From contig NC_066595.1 in the NCBI RefSeq assembly GCF_905475345.1, forward strand, positions 7,291,001 to 7,355,000: DNA of 64,000 nucleotides, written 5' to 3'. Shown here piece after piece: positions 38,392-48,501 of this stretch. The position numbers were made by a program, and so were the translations under genes. The notes under the pieces were generated by a model. That model made no database searches and was not told where the DNA came from. It worked only from the letters and a program-made list of their open reading frames with translations. Each line of letters opens with the position of its first letter. Positions within the stretch are counted from its first letter, which is position 1. This stretch comes from Vespula vulgaris (lineage: Eukaryota; Arthropoda; Insecta; Hymenoptera; Vespidae).

Positions 38392-39303
38392 AAGAAGAAA
38401 ACCCTCTATTCTACTCTCGCTTGCTTTCTACGATTTCAACGATTTTCCGCCTCGTCTTGCGTTGATACGAGTTTTGAAGAAGATTCGTCTCGGCTCGAGA
38501 CTTCTCCCGAACTTTCTACTCTCGGCTTTGTCTTTGCGGAAGGACGCGCTTGAGATCATGGAAACACTACTACGAGTTTTAACCTTAAGCAATTAAACGT
38601 TATCCTCTCGAGCGAAACTTATAACGATCCCCTTCAACGGCTTATTAGGTCTATTATTATCGTACCTCGCTCAATGACTCGCAAGAATAATGCTCCTAGC
38701 AACTCCTTGAGCATCTCTTATTTTTTCTTATTCCACGTTGCGTCTATTCTTATTGAAATAAAAGAACCTCCGCACAATACTTTCTTCGACTTTCTTCTTT
38801 TTCGATATCTGACCTTTGTCTTCCAAGAGAAAACGAGAATTCTTAACTCCTGAAGTTTTCTATTTAAAACAATTCATACCGTTTCTATCGTTATCGTAGT
38901 TCTCTGCTAACTTCCAAAAAGAGCTTAGAAATACTTTTCTCATTGTTAGAAAGAAGCATACAGATCAATCCAAGCGTAAATATACTCTAACGTATTCGTT
39001 TAAATTTATTAAATTCGTCATGTTTTATTATCTCAATGAATCGATTACTTTTGATAACTCAATCAATTGCATCATAAAATCGATCCTATTATATCGATAG
39101 TATCTGAATACGTAGATGAAAAGAGCGTATTTTTCTCTTTAAAATGGTTTTTCTTTCAACTCTCTGCGACTTTCCGTTCCGAAGTTATGTCCCTTTTAAT
39201 TTGCCATTCATAATTCTCTATAAACACATGCTATCTGTAATAACGTTGAATGAATGCGTACGCAAGCTGTAGTATGTAGTAAAAACAGTTGAATTCCAAG
39301 AAT

Positions 39304-39365
39304 TTATATAGGTCACTGTGTCAATGGTATTTTTGAAAGAAATTATATAGGTCAGTGTGTCAATG
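39304..39365. repeat. 23-bp direct repeat pair
   Basis: TTATATAGGTCACTGTGTCA plus ATG at 39304-39326 recurs at 39343-39365 with one mismatch (CACTG versus CAGTG). Confidence 0.85.
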
Positions 39366-39485
39366 TAAACACTTTTTATTAATATTAGAATATCTCCGGA
39401 ACCAAGAATCGTAGAGACTTAAAAAAAAAACCATTTTAATGGAAAAATTTTTCTTTATTTTATAAGCGTATCGGTAATTGTTAAT

Positions 39486-39630
39486 TAACAATTTGTTATA
39501 AACAATTTGTTATAAATAATTGAGATGAAAAAATTTTTTTAAAGTAAAGATTATATAACTCATATAAACATTGCATATATCTTTAACGATTTGTTATAAA
39601 CAATTTGTTATAAACAATTTGTTACAAATG
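39486..39630. repeat. 14-bp repeat CAATTTGTTATAAA
   Basis: Several near-identical copies occur in two clusters, at about 39486-39518 and 39586-39630. The second has three adjacent copies. Confidence 0.8.
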
Positions 39631-40425
39631 ATTATTTTGACTAATTTTTTAAAGCTATATAATTCGTACATATTGTGTGTATATATATATACGTATTTGT
39701 ATTATAAATAATTTAAATTATTTATAAAACAATTATTACAAACAATTTTGTATAAATCAACAACCATAACACGACATAACAATCCATCAACACTTCCATC
39801 CATCTCTTGTCAATCCATCTCTTGTCATCGATTTTATGTTTATCGATGATATTATTTAATGTTCGTTTACGATTCAATTATTTTCTTTTAGCAAAAAAGT
39901 AATGTTAACAATAATTGATTTTAGTATCATGTAGAGAATTGATTAATAGATCGAAAAGATATAATAAAGATTCTTTACCATTAAAGAAGTATGTTAACAA
40001 TATTATTTTTAATAATAATATTAATAAAAATATTATTTTCAAATGATGGAATAAAAAATGAATAAGTATATATATATATATTTATTAAGTATTGTTTTTA
40101 TTGAATAATATATCAATAATGTCTCTTAGTTATATGCTGTATTAGTGATCAAATATTTTTCACATATCGAAAAAAAAATATTTTATAAAGCGTAATATTT
40201 TCACATTATATATTGTTTTATAATTGCAACGATCACGTAAAAGCGTGGTATCTTATATTATCGTGGGAAATCATCGGTATAGTGAGGTAGTCTAGTGACG
40301 AAGGTGAACAAGGGTTCAACATCGAGAAAGTTGAACGACATCGTATTCCAGAGGATACATCGTGACGCGCAAGGTCCGTATAATTATTCCAGTGAGATCC
40401 AACGGCGGTTAGTATCCCCCAATGA

Positions 40426-41222
40426 TTACCAGATGTGCGGAGCGACAACGGCTCCTGGGGCTACTACTGCTGCCGCTACAAATATCCTTTTCGTTAAAGT
40501 CAATATCTTAGGAATATTCAATGAATGAATTAATAAATAATATCTAATAATATATAACACACACATGTTTCAAAATGTTCGTTTAAAAAAAGATATACAT
40601 TTATGAATAAACAACACTATTAATTTCTCATACCCGATTATCCGACTAAAAGTATATCTACAAAATAAAACATTTCAATAGGAACACATTACCGATACGT
40701 AATTTTATTTTCTAGCGAAACACTTTGCCTGGATATTACTTCTTGCCAGGTGTAATGATACATACAAGATACATTCCCATTAGAATGCTACGTCATGTAA
40801 AAAACGGTGATATGAATGATAATAAGATAAGACGAATTCGTCATTAATATTCTACGTTATACTGGCTGCTTACCAGGAACACGAGCTGCTATGACCGCTG
40901 GTGCAGCTGCAGATACGACCGCAGCACCGGCGTTAGGACCGATCACGGCAGCCGGAATAGCTTTTGGACCGATCACTGCAGCTGCGGGTGCAAGGGGAGC
41001 AACCGCAGGCCAACCCCAGACGCTACGTCGCTCTCTTTCCGGATAGGCCGCTACCATCGCGAACATAGCGAGAACAACGATCTGAAAAGACATAAGTATT
41101 CTATGCATTTCTAATCTCTTTTCTAATAATACTAGTAGTTTCGTGTTTATTTCGATTACATTTAATCCATTTTAATAAAAAATTATAAAAGCCAGGACGT
41201 CCATACTTACTAAAAATTTCAT
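40426..41222 (-). CDS. Gene G: short apidermin-like secreted Ala/Val-rich protein
   Basis: Minus-strand exons 41211-41222, 40874-41081 and 40426-40475 give about 89 residues. Exon 1 codes MKFL before GTAAGT; exon 2 opens after TTTTCAG with IVVLAMFAMVAA, completing the signal peptide. YPERERRSVWGW follows, with PERERRS at the same residue positions as in gene F. The body has AAAVIGPKAIPAAVIGPNAG-type units and an Ala/Val-rich part. The phase-1 donor GTAAGC joins a 50 bp last exon after TTGTAG, reading AAAVVAPGAVVAPHIW, closely like the end of gene F. It is the shortest family member. TATAAAAG on the minus strand lies at 41307-41314. Genes F and G look like an inverted, convergently transcribed pair, and gene H starts in the opposite direction behind it. 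Confidence 0.82.
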
Positions 41223-41306
41223 GATTCTAACTTTCTATCTTTGCTAATACGACACACTCCAGAACGAAAAGTGGTCAATCGATGAACATCATTCGACCTG
41301 CTTCGT

Positions 41307-41314
41307 CTTTTATA
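41307..41314 (-). promoter_or_regulatory. TATA box of gene G
   Basis: TATAAAAG read on the minus strand, about 85 nt before the ATG at 41222. Confidence 0.75.
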
Positions 41315-41805
41315 CTTCTATTCCCCTACCTCTTTAATAAACTATCAGAGATAGAAATCGAAGCAACGCATATCATTGACTTTCCAGGTGGTATGTCGTG
41401 AACGAAAGGGTGTGGCACTGCTTTTAACGATAAATCAAGACCCGTTGTTCATGAAACAAATGTTTTGAATCTAAGATCGCTCTCTCCAACATTGATATCG
41501 AAACGTTGAACTGTTTCGATCGTGGAAGATCCATTCGAAAATCCTTCTTAGTCCTTATTCGGTTATCCATAATACTGTTAATTCCATAGACTATTCGGCT
41601 TAGGCAGGATAAATCCATACTCCAATGGATTTAGATAATGCTGCCATAACAATGGAAGGATCGAAGACTGGGAAGGAACGTAATCGATCGCGACGCTTCA
41701 ATCGCACGAGAACGTCTTCTATTTTACGTTGTCCTTCCTTTCCAAAGGAATCATCGAGAGGATGATCAAGGTGATGATCAGAGATTTCTTTTTCGTTTCT
41801 CGGAG

Positions 41806-41813
41806 TATATAAT
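41806..41813 (+). promoter_or_regulatory. TATA box of gene H
   Basis: TATATAAT about 110 nt before the ATG at 41924. It is some 490 bp from the divergent TATA box of gene G, so the two genes share an upstream region. Confidence 0.6.
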
Positions 41814-41923
41814 GGTTGGAATCTCTCACGAGGAATATCAGTAACTAAGTGGAATTCAACCGGCGTAGAGACAGAAAGATTCTTCGCAGAAGATTTAGAA
41901 AAAGTCACGGAAGAGGAAAGAGA

Positions 41924-42436
41924 ATGAAGTTATCGGTAAGAAGAGGAAACTTTATCGTACTTCGTCAACCAAACTGACCGAACGAAAAGAAAAAGATTAA
42001 AAAGATAGAAGAGAAGAAGGGAAATCGTTATGAAAAGGGAATTCGCATTGGCGTAATGTCTGAACGTTGCCAGATGAGAAAAGTTTAATTCGTTTGTTCG
42101 TAACGCAATGGCCGTGTCATCGTTGAAATACGACCGACAAAGTATCGAACTCGTCTTCGTGTACGTTGAAACTAGAATTACTTATTTCCTCGTTCCGTCC
42201 GTTAGAAGGAGTATCTTTCTCAAGTGTCGAGTAGTATAGTACCTTTGCGGATACATACTTGCTTCGCAGTCCACCGACGGTTCTTTATCGAACATCCTTT
42301 CTCGATAGTTAACAGAGAAAATTTATGTTCTACCTTGCTTCGAACATTCGCTCTCTAGTTCCTACTTCTAGCGATATCGATTTTTCGGAGAAATAAATCA
42401 TCAATTATTAAGACATTAAAAACTCAACGATATTGA

Positions 42437-42489
<53 letters not shown>

Positions 42490-44153
42490 TTTTATCTTTT
42501 CTAATAGATTACAGTTCATAATTTATCATTAATTATCGAGAAGTTATAAAATTTTATAAAATGTTATGAGGTACAAGTTATGTTCTTATTATATAAGAAT
42601 GTTACATTGAAAATTGCAAAAAGGAAATTGCGTAATCATCGAACGTTTCTCCGCGGAAATTATTTCTTCGTCGTAAGAAAATTAATTAATGTATTATTTG
42701 TAAAATTCATACGTTCACTCTTGTTGAAGGATATCTCGATGATGGCGTTACGCGTTTATTATTTTCTTTATTTATTTATTTTTTTTTTCATTAACTAATT
42801 ATAAAATATTCTACGTGTTTTTCATCAACAGAAATATGGAAATTGCAAGAGTAGATGTCACTACTCTCAACGTTTGCATTTGCATATTGCTATATTCATT
42901 CTGATCTGATGCAACGATATCCGAAGGTCGGATATTGTTCTCAAATCATGCAACGTGCTGACGCGAGACAAGACGATAAACTCGTAGTAGAAACGACATA
43001 AGATGATCCGTTAGATTATCTACAGTACATTATACTAATGCATAGCAATGCATTTCTACGAATTGTATTGTCCTTTGTTTTAATAACTCGTGAAATATAA
43101 TATTGAAATAAATATTTCACTTTTAATATCACATATTTTTCCAAATAATTAACAATGATTTAATAATGTTTTTTTTTCTTTTTTTTTCCAGTTTTTGGCA
43201 TTAACGCTATTCTCTCTCGCTCGCGGGGATATTTGGCCACATCAGGAAATAGAGGATGTTACTGAAACTGTACAAAATATTTTACCCAAGCGTATCGTGG
43301 AAACTTCGTCGATTCGATCGAATTTTCCGATTTTGTCGACGTCGATACTTCCACCTTTAAAAAAAGGTATATTACATGAAGATATTGTACAAAACAATTA
43401 GATATAAAATAGAAAAGAGATTCTTTTCCCGTTTGTAGATCCTATTCCCTGGACAGATTTTTTAAGGAGCAACGAAGGACCTTCGAAAAAATCTTCGTCG
43501 ATCGTAATTCACCCTACGGAAACAACTCTCTCTGGTCAAAACGGAATGATCGAGCCGATCGTTCTAAATGCGATTCCACAAGTCGGGACAACTTTTGCTT
43601 CGCCTTCTGGGATAGTTTCTCTAGAGACAAGGACAACCGAGTACGAATCGCTAATCAGTCCAGTAACGATAACGGGAGCTACCGATGGAAATGCAAATAT
43701 CGTTGCGATCGAAAGCAACGATGAAATTGCATCAGACGATACATCGAAGAAACTATTCCTATGCGGATCTCTCCGCAACGAGTTGATCGTGAGCAGACCT
43801 GGAAGTGGCTCGGTGTTTATCAAAGGTGAACTTGCCAAGTTATTACGTATACGCAATGAAATTCTAGTTAGTTTCTAGCTTGAAATTCTATTTCAGGTGC
43901 TTCGAGAGTTGCCATAATCGATGACGCTCAAAATTCCGTGATCGTCTGTCCGCCGAGTACGAATTTGAGCCCACCGCTGGATCCGGAAGAAAGACCAGAA
44001 ACGCAGGGAATGGATTTCGATTGGAAATCATCAACCCTACGGCCAGGCGTTCTTTTTTCCGAATCATCTAAAAATCGTGGGCCTATCGATCGACCCTCGA
44101 CGATCGTATTAAAAGATTATCTAGTACCACCGTATACCTATTGGGAAAGATAA
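41924..44153 (+). CDS. Gene H: divergent secreted protein with cluster-type gene structure
   Basis: Exons 41924-41935, 43192-43366, 43439-43825 and 43897-44153 join in frame to about 276 residues. Exon 1 codes MKLS before GTAAGA. After a 1.26 kb intron, exon 2 gives FLALTLFSLARG, completing a signal peptide, then an acidic DIWPHQEIED start. All later introns are phase 1 after a G, as in the GP-repeat genes. The body is Ser/Thr/Ile/Glu-rich with only two cysteines outside the signal peptide. Short stretches such as SRPGSGSVFIKGASRVAIID recall the shape of the family repeat (xVxGPxSGSVxVxG) with the Pro/Gly pattern eroded. It ends PPYTYWER. A poly(A) signal lies at 44248-44253. No known domain was recognised; extracellular location is inferred from the signal peptide. 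Confidence 0.7.
42441..42486. repeat. (AT)n microsatellite
   Basis: A 46 bp AT run inside intron 1 of gene H. Confidence 0.95.
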
Positions 44154-45100
44154 AGAACTTGCAAACATGTTTTGCAAGTTTCTATTAGGAAAAATAATTC
44201 AATCGATCAAACGTTAATAGACTCCTTATCGTTTGCTATCGTACGGCAATAAAACCAACTCGTTATTCCATCAATCGTTGATTAATAATTTGTACGTCGA
44301 CCTTTCCATAAAGGATTCGATCGAACATAAACGTTAATCAACCAATAAAATGTAACTACTGACGTTCCATCGGATAAACGATATACCAAACGAGAAATGG
44401 AAAGCAGCAAACAAGGACAACGAGATCTAAAATCCTATTCATTAGCATCGTTGACCGTTACAGGGTTGATATCCAGCACTAATTATTATCGAGAGTATTG
44501 TTGGCTGCTACATTTAGTGATCGTACAGTTTCATTAAGGATCAAGATTTTCGATCGTATTTCATTTAGTTTATCGACGTAGTTTTTCTTTTGTTTTCGAC
44601 TCTACAACTTAAATCAGGTTAAAAGCAGCAGAAACAAGGCTTGACAATTAAGCTTGGAACTCAATTATCAGTGTTTCTCTTTCTCTTTCTCTTTCTCTTT
44701 CTCTTTCTCTTTCTCTTTCTCTTTCTCTTTCTCTCTCCCCTTCTCCTTCGAAGTAAACGGACTGTATCGAGTTGGCTCACTCTTAGGACTCGTATTTGCC
44801 GCGCAGTTTCACGAATATTTATTCGTTTCATGGTTGAGCTTCTTCCAACGATTTTAAACGTGGTCTACCATCGAGCCAAAACACTTTTGAACTTTGTTTC
44901 AAAGCGACGTAGAACCGAGGAGAGTATCGATGAGTTTTATATAAAAGGTGGTAATGAAATTAATTTAATACCAGAATATACACACCGAAATTATTTTTAT
45001 TCGTCGAGAAATTACAATACGAATACTTAAACTGTAAGTAAATTACAAGTTTGTAATTATTTTAATAATGTGTAAAAAGAAAAAATCTACAAAACAGTTT
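44154..45100. other. Convergent 3' regions of genes H and I
   Basis: Contains the probable poly(A) signal of gene H at 44248-44253 and a hexanucleotide (TTTCTC) array at 44674-44736. No gene is seen; plus-strand frames across the array are repeat artefacts. Confidence 0.6.
44674..44736. repeat. (TTTCTC)n hexanucleotide repeat
   Basis: About ten perfect TTTCTC units over 63 bp. Confidence 0.95.
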
Positions 45101-46204
45101 TTAAGGTGTACATGAATCTGTGTTAACTTGCTTAATCGGATCAGCATCAACTTGTTTAATTGAATGATCATCAACTTGTTTAATTGGATCAGTATCAACT
45201 TGTTTAATTGGATCAGCATTGACTTGCTTAATTGGATCAGCATCAACCTGCTTAATTGGAACAACATCAATCTGCTTATTTGGATCAACATCAACCTGTT
45301 TAATTGGAACTGCATCAACCTGCTTAATTGGAACAGCATCAATCTGCTTATTTGGATCAACATCAACCTGTTTAATTGGAACTGCATCAACCTGCTTAAT
45401 TGAAACAGCATCAACCTGCCTAACTGCCGTAACATCAACCTCTTTAACTGGAAGAGCATTAACTTTTTCAATTGGCGTAACATCAACCTTCTTAATTGGA
45501 ACAGAATTAATCTGCTCAATTGGATCAAGATCAACTCGCTTCATTGGAGCAGCATCAACCTGCTCAATTGGAGCAAGATCAACTCGCTTAAATGGAACAG
45601 CATCAACCTGCTCAATTGGACCAAGATCAACTCGTCTCATTGGAGCATCATCAATCTGGTCAATTGGATCAAGATCAAGTCGTCTCATTGGACCATCATC
45701 AATCTGCTCAATTGGATCAAGATCAAATCTTTTCATTGGAACAACCTGTCCAATATCTTCGATTGACATCATGTCCGATGGATTGATTATGGCGATCGGC
45801 TCAATTATTTCTTGAGAGTTGATTTTATTACATTTACCTTTGATGCGGTCTATAAATCTTGGGTGATTAGCTAGACGTGGATGAATATTTATAAAATAAG
45901 TTCTAAAATTGTCGAAAATCGATTTGAGTGCTTTCGATGTGGTGAAGATGCTATTATACATGTGTAGTCCAAGCTGCGGAAAGTCTATCCTTTTCAATAA
46001 TTTTTTTGCTAAATGACATTTGGTTACCTGTGATCAATAAAATATAGCTTTTTAAAATCATTTCAGAATGATGCCCCGGGGACTTTTTAAGTTAATTAAT
46101 TAATTAATTACATTTATTTTTATTTTTAATTTTATTAACATAATACTCACGTGCATTGAAACGAGCAAAAAAACTATCGTAAAAATAGCTTGCTTAGCGT
46201 TCAT
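45101..46204 (-). CDS. Gene I: secreted octapeptide-repeat protein (PIKQVDxD type)
   Basis: Minus-strand exons 46151-46204 and 45101-46027 join (GTGAGT to TCACAG, phase 0) to about 326 residues. Exon 1 codes MNAKQAIFTIVFLLVSMH, a signal peptide completed by the start of exon 2 (VTKC). Residues from about 25 to 85 form a non-repetitive, basic, aromatic-containing domain with Cys near both ends (HLAKKL, then IDRIKGKC). A short acidic linker follows, then 26 tandem octapeptides fill most of the rest of the protein. Early units alternate basic (PMKRVDLD) and acidic (PIEQVDAA) forms; later units are uniform PIKQVDxD. The end is SCTP. A minus-strand TATAAAAG lies at 46274-46281, about 70 nt before the ATG. 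No family was recognised. A plus-strand frame over the repeats is an antisense shadow. Extracellular matrix, silk-like or binding roles are all possible. Confidence 0.76.
45116..45739 (-). repeat. 24-bp coding tandem repeat (26 units)
   Basis: Each 24 bp unit encodes one octapeptide of gene I, and 26 units fit the 624 bp exactly. A 72 bp block at 45266-45337 is repeated at 45338-45409 with one difference, so part of the array was duplicated recently. Confidence 0.92.
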
Positions 46205-46273
46205 CCTGAAGTATCCTGTATATAACTTATAAATTTAATTTCCTGCTCTGGCTAAATTTCAATTAGCGGACCG

Positions 46274-46281
46274 CTTTTATA
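46274..46281 (-). promoter_or_regulatory. TATA box of gene I
   Basis: TATAAAAG on the minus strand, 70 nt upstream of the ATG at 46204. Confidence 0.75.
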
Positions 46282-47036
46282 CGTTTTCCAAAAGACTGTT
46301 TTCGATAGGAGTAATTAAAGAAATATTTACCATTATCTCCAGAGATGCAATATATCATTGAGACGAAAAGTCATTTATTGTCTTTCGCACGTACTGTTCG
46401 TCAGCTTCGGCCGATAACATGTAGGAACGTCGGAGATATACTTTTTATTCTTAATTTACGTAAAACATTCTTCCCTTTCCAAATGGAGTAGTCCAAATCA
46501 AAGAATGTTTGAAATTTTTTAGATTGTTTAATGTTGGATAATATCTTAATTAAAGTCTATGTTGCAACGATGACTCAGAGATTATACAATATAGAAAAAA
46601 AATTTAGTGTCGTTTGTTATCCACAAATGCGTTCGCACTCATCAAATTGACGTGTAATTGCAATGAAAACATATAAGAGTTTTTTTCTTTGTCTAGCGAA
46701 ATTTAATTAACTCGAAGTTGAAGTTTCTATGACTTCCGGGAATATATTTTTTCCCTCAATTGGAACGATAGTTTTTTGAAATATGATCTAAGTATTTCTT
46801 TTGAAAATCTTTAATAATCATAGTTATTATATTTTATGGAGTAGGGTATAATAAGAATTATTTATATTAATTATCTAGACTAAAAATTTTCTATTATGTG
46901 ACCTGATCCGTACGTTATTCACAATTCTTTTTCACGAATTTTTACCTATTCGAGAATGTTGATGTCTCGATATGAAATACGTAAATTATTATACGGGTAT
47001 TTCAGTTTATACGAGAGAGAAAGAGAAAGAGATAGA

Positions 47037-47040
<4 letters not shown>

Positions 47041-47084
<44 letters not shown>
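47041..47084. repeat. (GA)n microsatellite
   Basis: A 44 bp GA run preceded by GAAA-rich units. Confidence 0.95.
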
Positions 47085-47090
<6 letters not shown>

Positions 47091-48449
47091 AAGAAAAATA
47101 GAGAAAGATAAAAATACTTAAACTGAAATAGATATAAAAGGAATTCCAAACGTTTGCCATATATTCAACGAAGGGATAGCCAGAGATTTCAAAGCGTGTA
47201 TATGAATTTTTTGATCAACCGTTTATAAAGGCACCTACACTTGTTCCATTTGAAAAACGATTAATGGTCTCATGTCCGTAAAAAATTATTTTTATACCGT
47301 TTCGTTTCTACAACGAATTTTATTCAAGATATATTTTATCCAAAAATTTGTAAAAATGAAAAACATTTTCGCCTAAAAGGATAGATTATCGTATTATCAT
47401 CGTTCACTAATTAATTCATTTATTCAATTTTCAAATTGTACTTTGTATTATAATTTAAATTTTGATTTTAAATTCGATAATAGCGAACGAACGACAGAAG
47501 ATCTTTAAAATTCTCGTGGGATATAATACAAAATATTGTTTTATGAATTAAACCAGTACATTATTAAACGTGACGGACAGTAAAAAAAAAAGAAACATAT
47601 TTATATATTTTTTTTTTCGAATTAATATGCAATATCGAACATTCGTTACTTCAAATCATATATGACGTTCTATGATTCGACATGTAAAATAATCAGTTTT
47701 CCTAGTTGAATTTTATCATTAATTGTTTGAGAAACAGCAAAAATGTGTTTGATTGTAGGATACGATCCCTGTATTGGAAGATTTAAAACCGCTGAAATTC
47801 ACGAAATAAAATTATTTTACGCGATCGATTTTGAGTCCGAACTATCGAATTCGTAGAAAACATGTTACCGTCCGGCCGTCCATATATAGAGAATACAGAA
47901 CACAGATTACAAATCAAATAACAAATAACAAATCACAAATCACTCAATCAACGCATTCCTAGTGTAACCAAGTTCACAATTTCCTCCTGTCTCTTTCTCT
48001 CTCTCGCTTCACACTTGTCGTCGGTCATATATCGATCTTCTCTCTCTCTCTCTCTCTCTTTCGTTTAAAACTTTGTAACCTGTTTCATAACAAATATTTA
48101 CACGAGCTAAGTGACTTAATCTTTTTATCCGATCATAAAGACTAATTATGCAAAATTTTATTTGAATTGGATAAAAATAATAACAGTCTCAGAATAATTA
48201 CAAACACAGAGATTTAACGCTCTTCATATTAATGATTGTTTAAACGCGAGAATAAATGCTCGATCGAATTGAATATTTCAAATCGAATCTATATATCATT
48301 TCACGGATACGAGAAACGTTACGCTTTCGATTATTATATTATAATTCATAATAATAATTTAATATTAAATAGAGAATTATCGATTATTTTGAACATTGGC
48401 ATATATAAAGCAATTGGCTTTTAATACTATTGCTTCGTGATATGATGGA

Positions 48450-48501
48450 CATAACAGAAGCGTTATACTGCGTTCCCTCGAGGCATAACGCTTCTGTTAT
48501 G
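48450..48501. repeat. Perfect 17-bp inverted repeat
   Basis: CATAACAGAAGCGTTAT at 48450-48466 is the exact reverse complement of 48485-48501, with an 18 nt loop. In RNA this would be a strong hairpin. No target-site duplication or transposase was noticed. Confidence 0.9.

Larger units (their letters stand above)
38392..40425. other. 3' region of gene F and AT-rich spacer
   Basis: The 3' UTR of gene F probably ends near the AATAAA at 38757-38762. The rest is AT-rich and contains two short direct-repeat systems, at 39304-39365 and at 39486-39630. No gene is seen. Confidence 0.55.

Noticed and set aside
45219..45815. Plus-strand open frame of Thr/Ser/Cys repeats opposite gene I
   Set aside because: The 24-bp coding repeat leaves other frames open. 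The minus strand has a signal exon, TATA box and intron; the plus strand has none.
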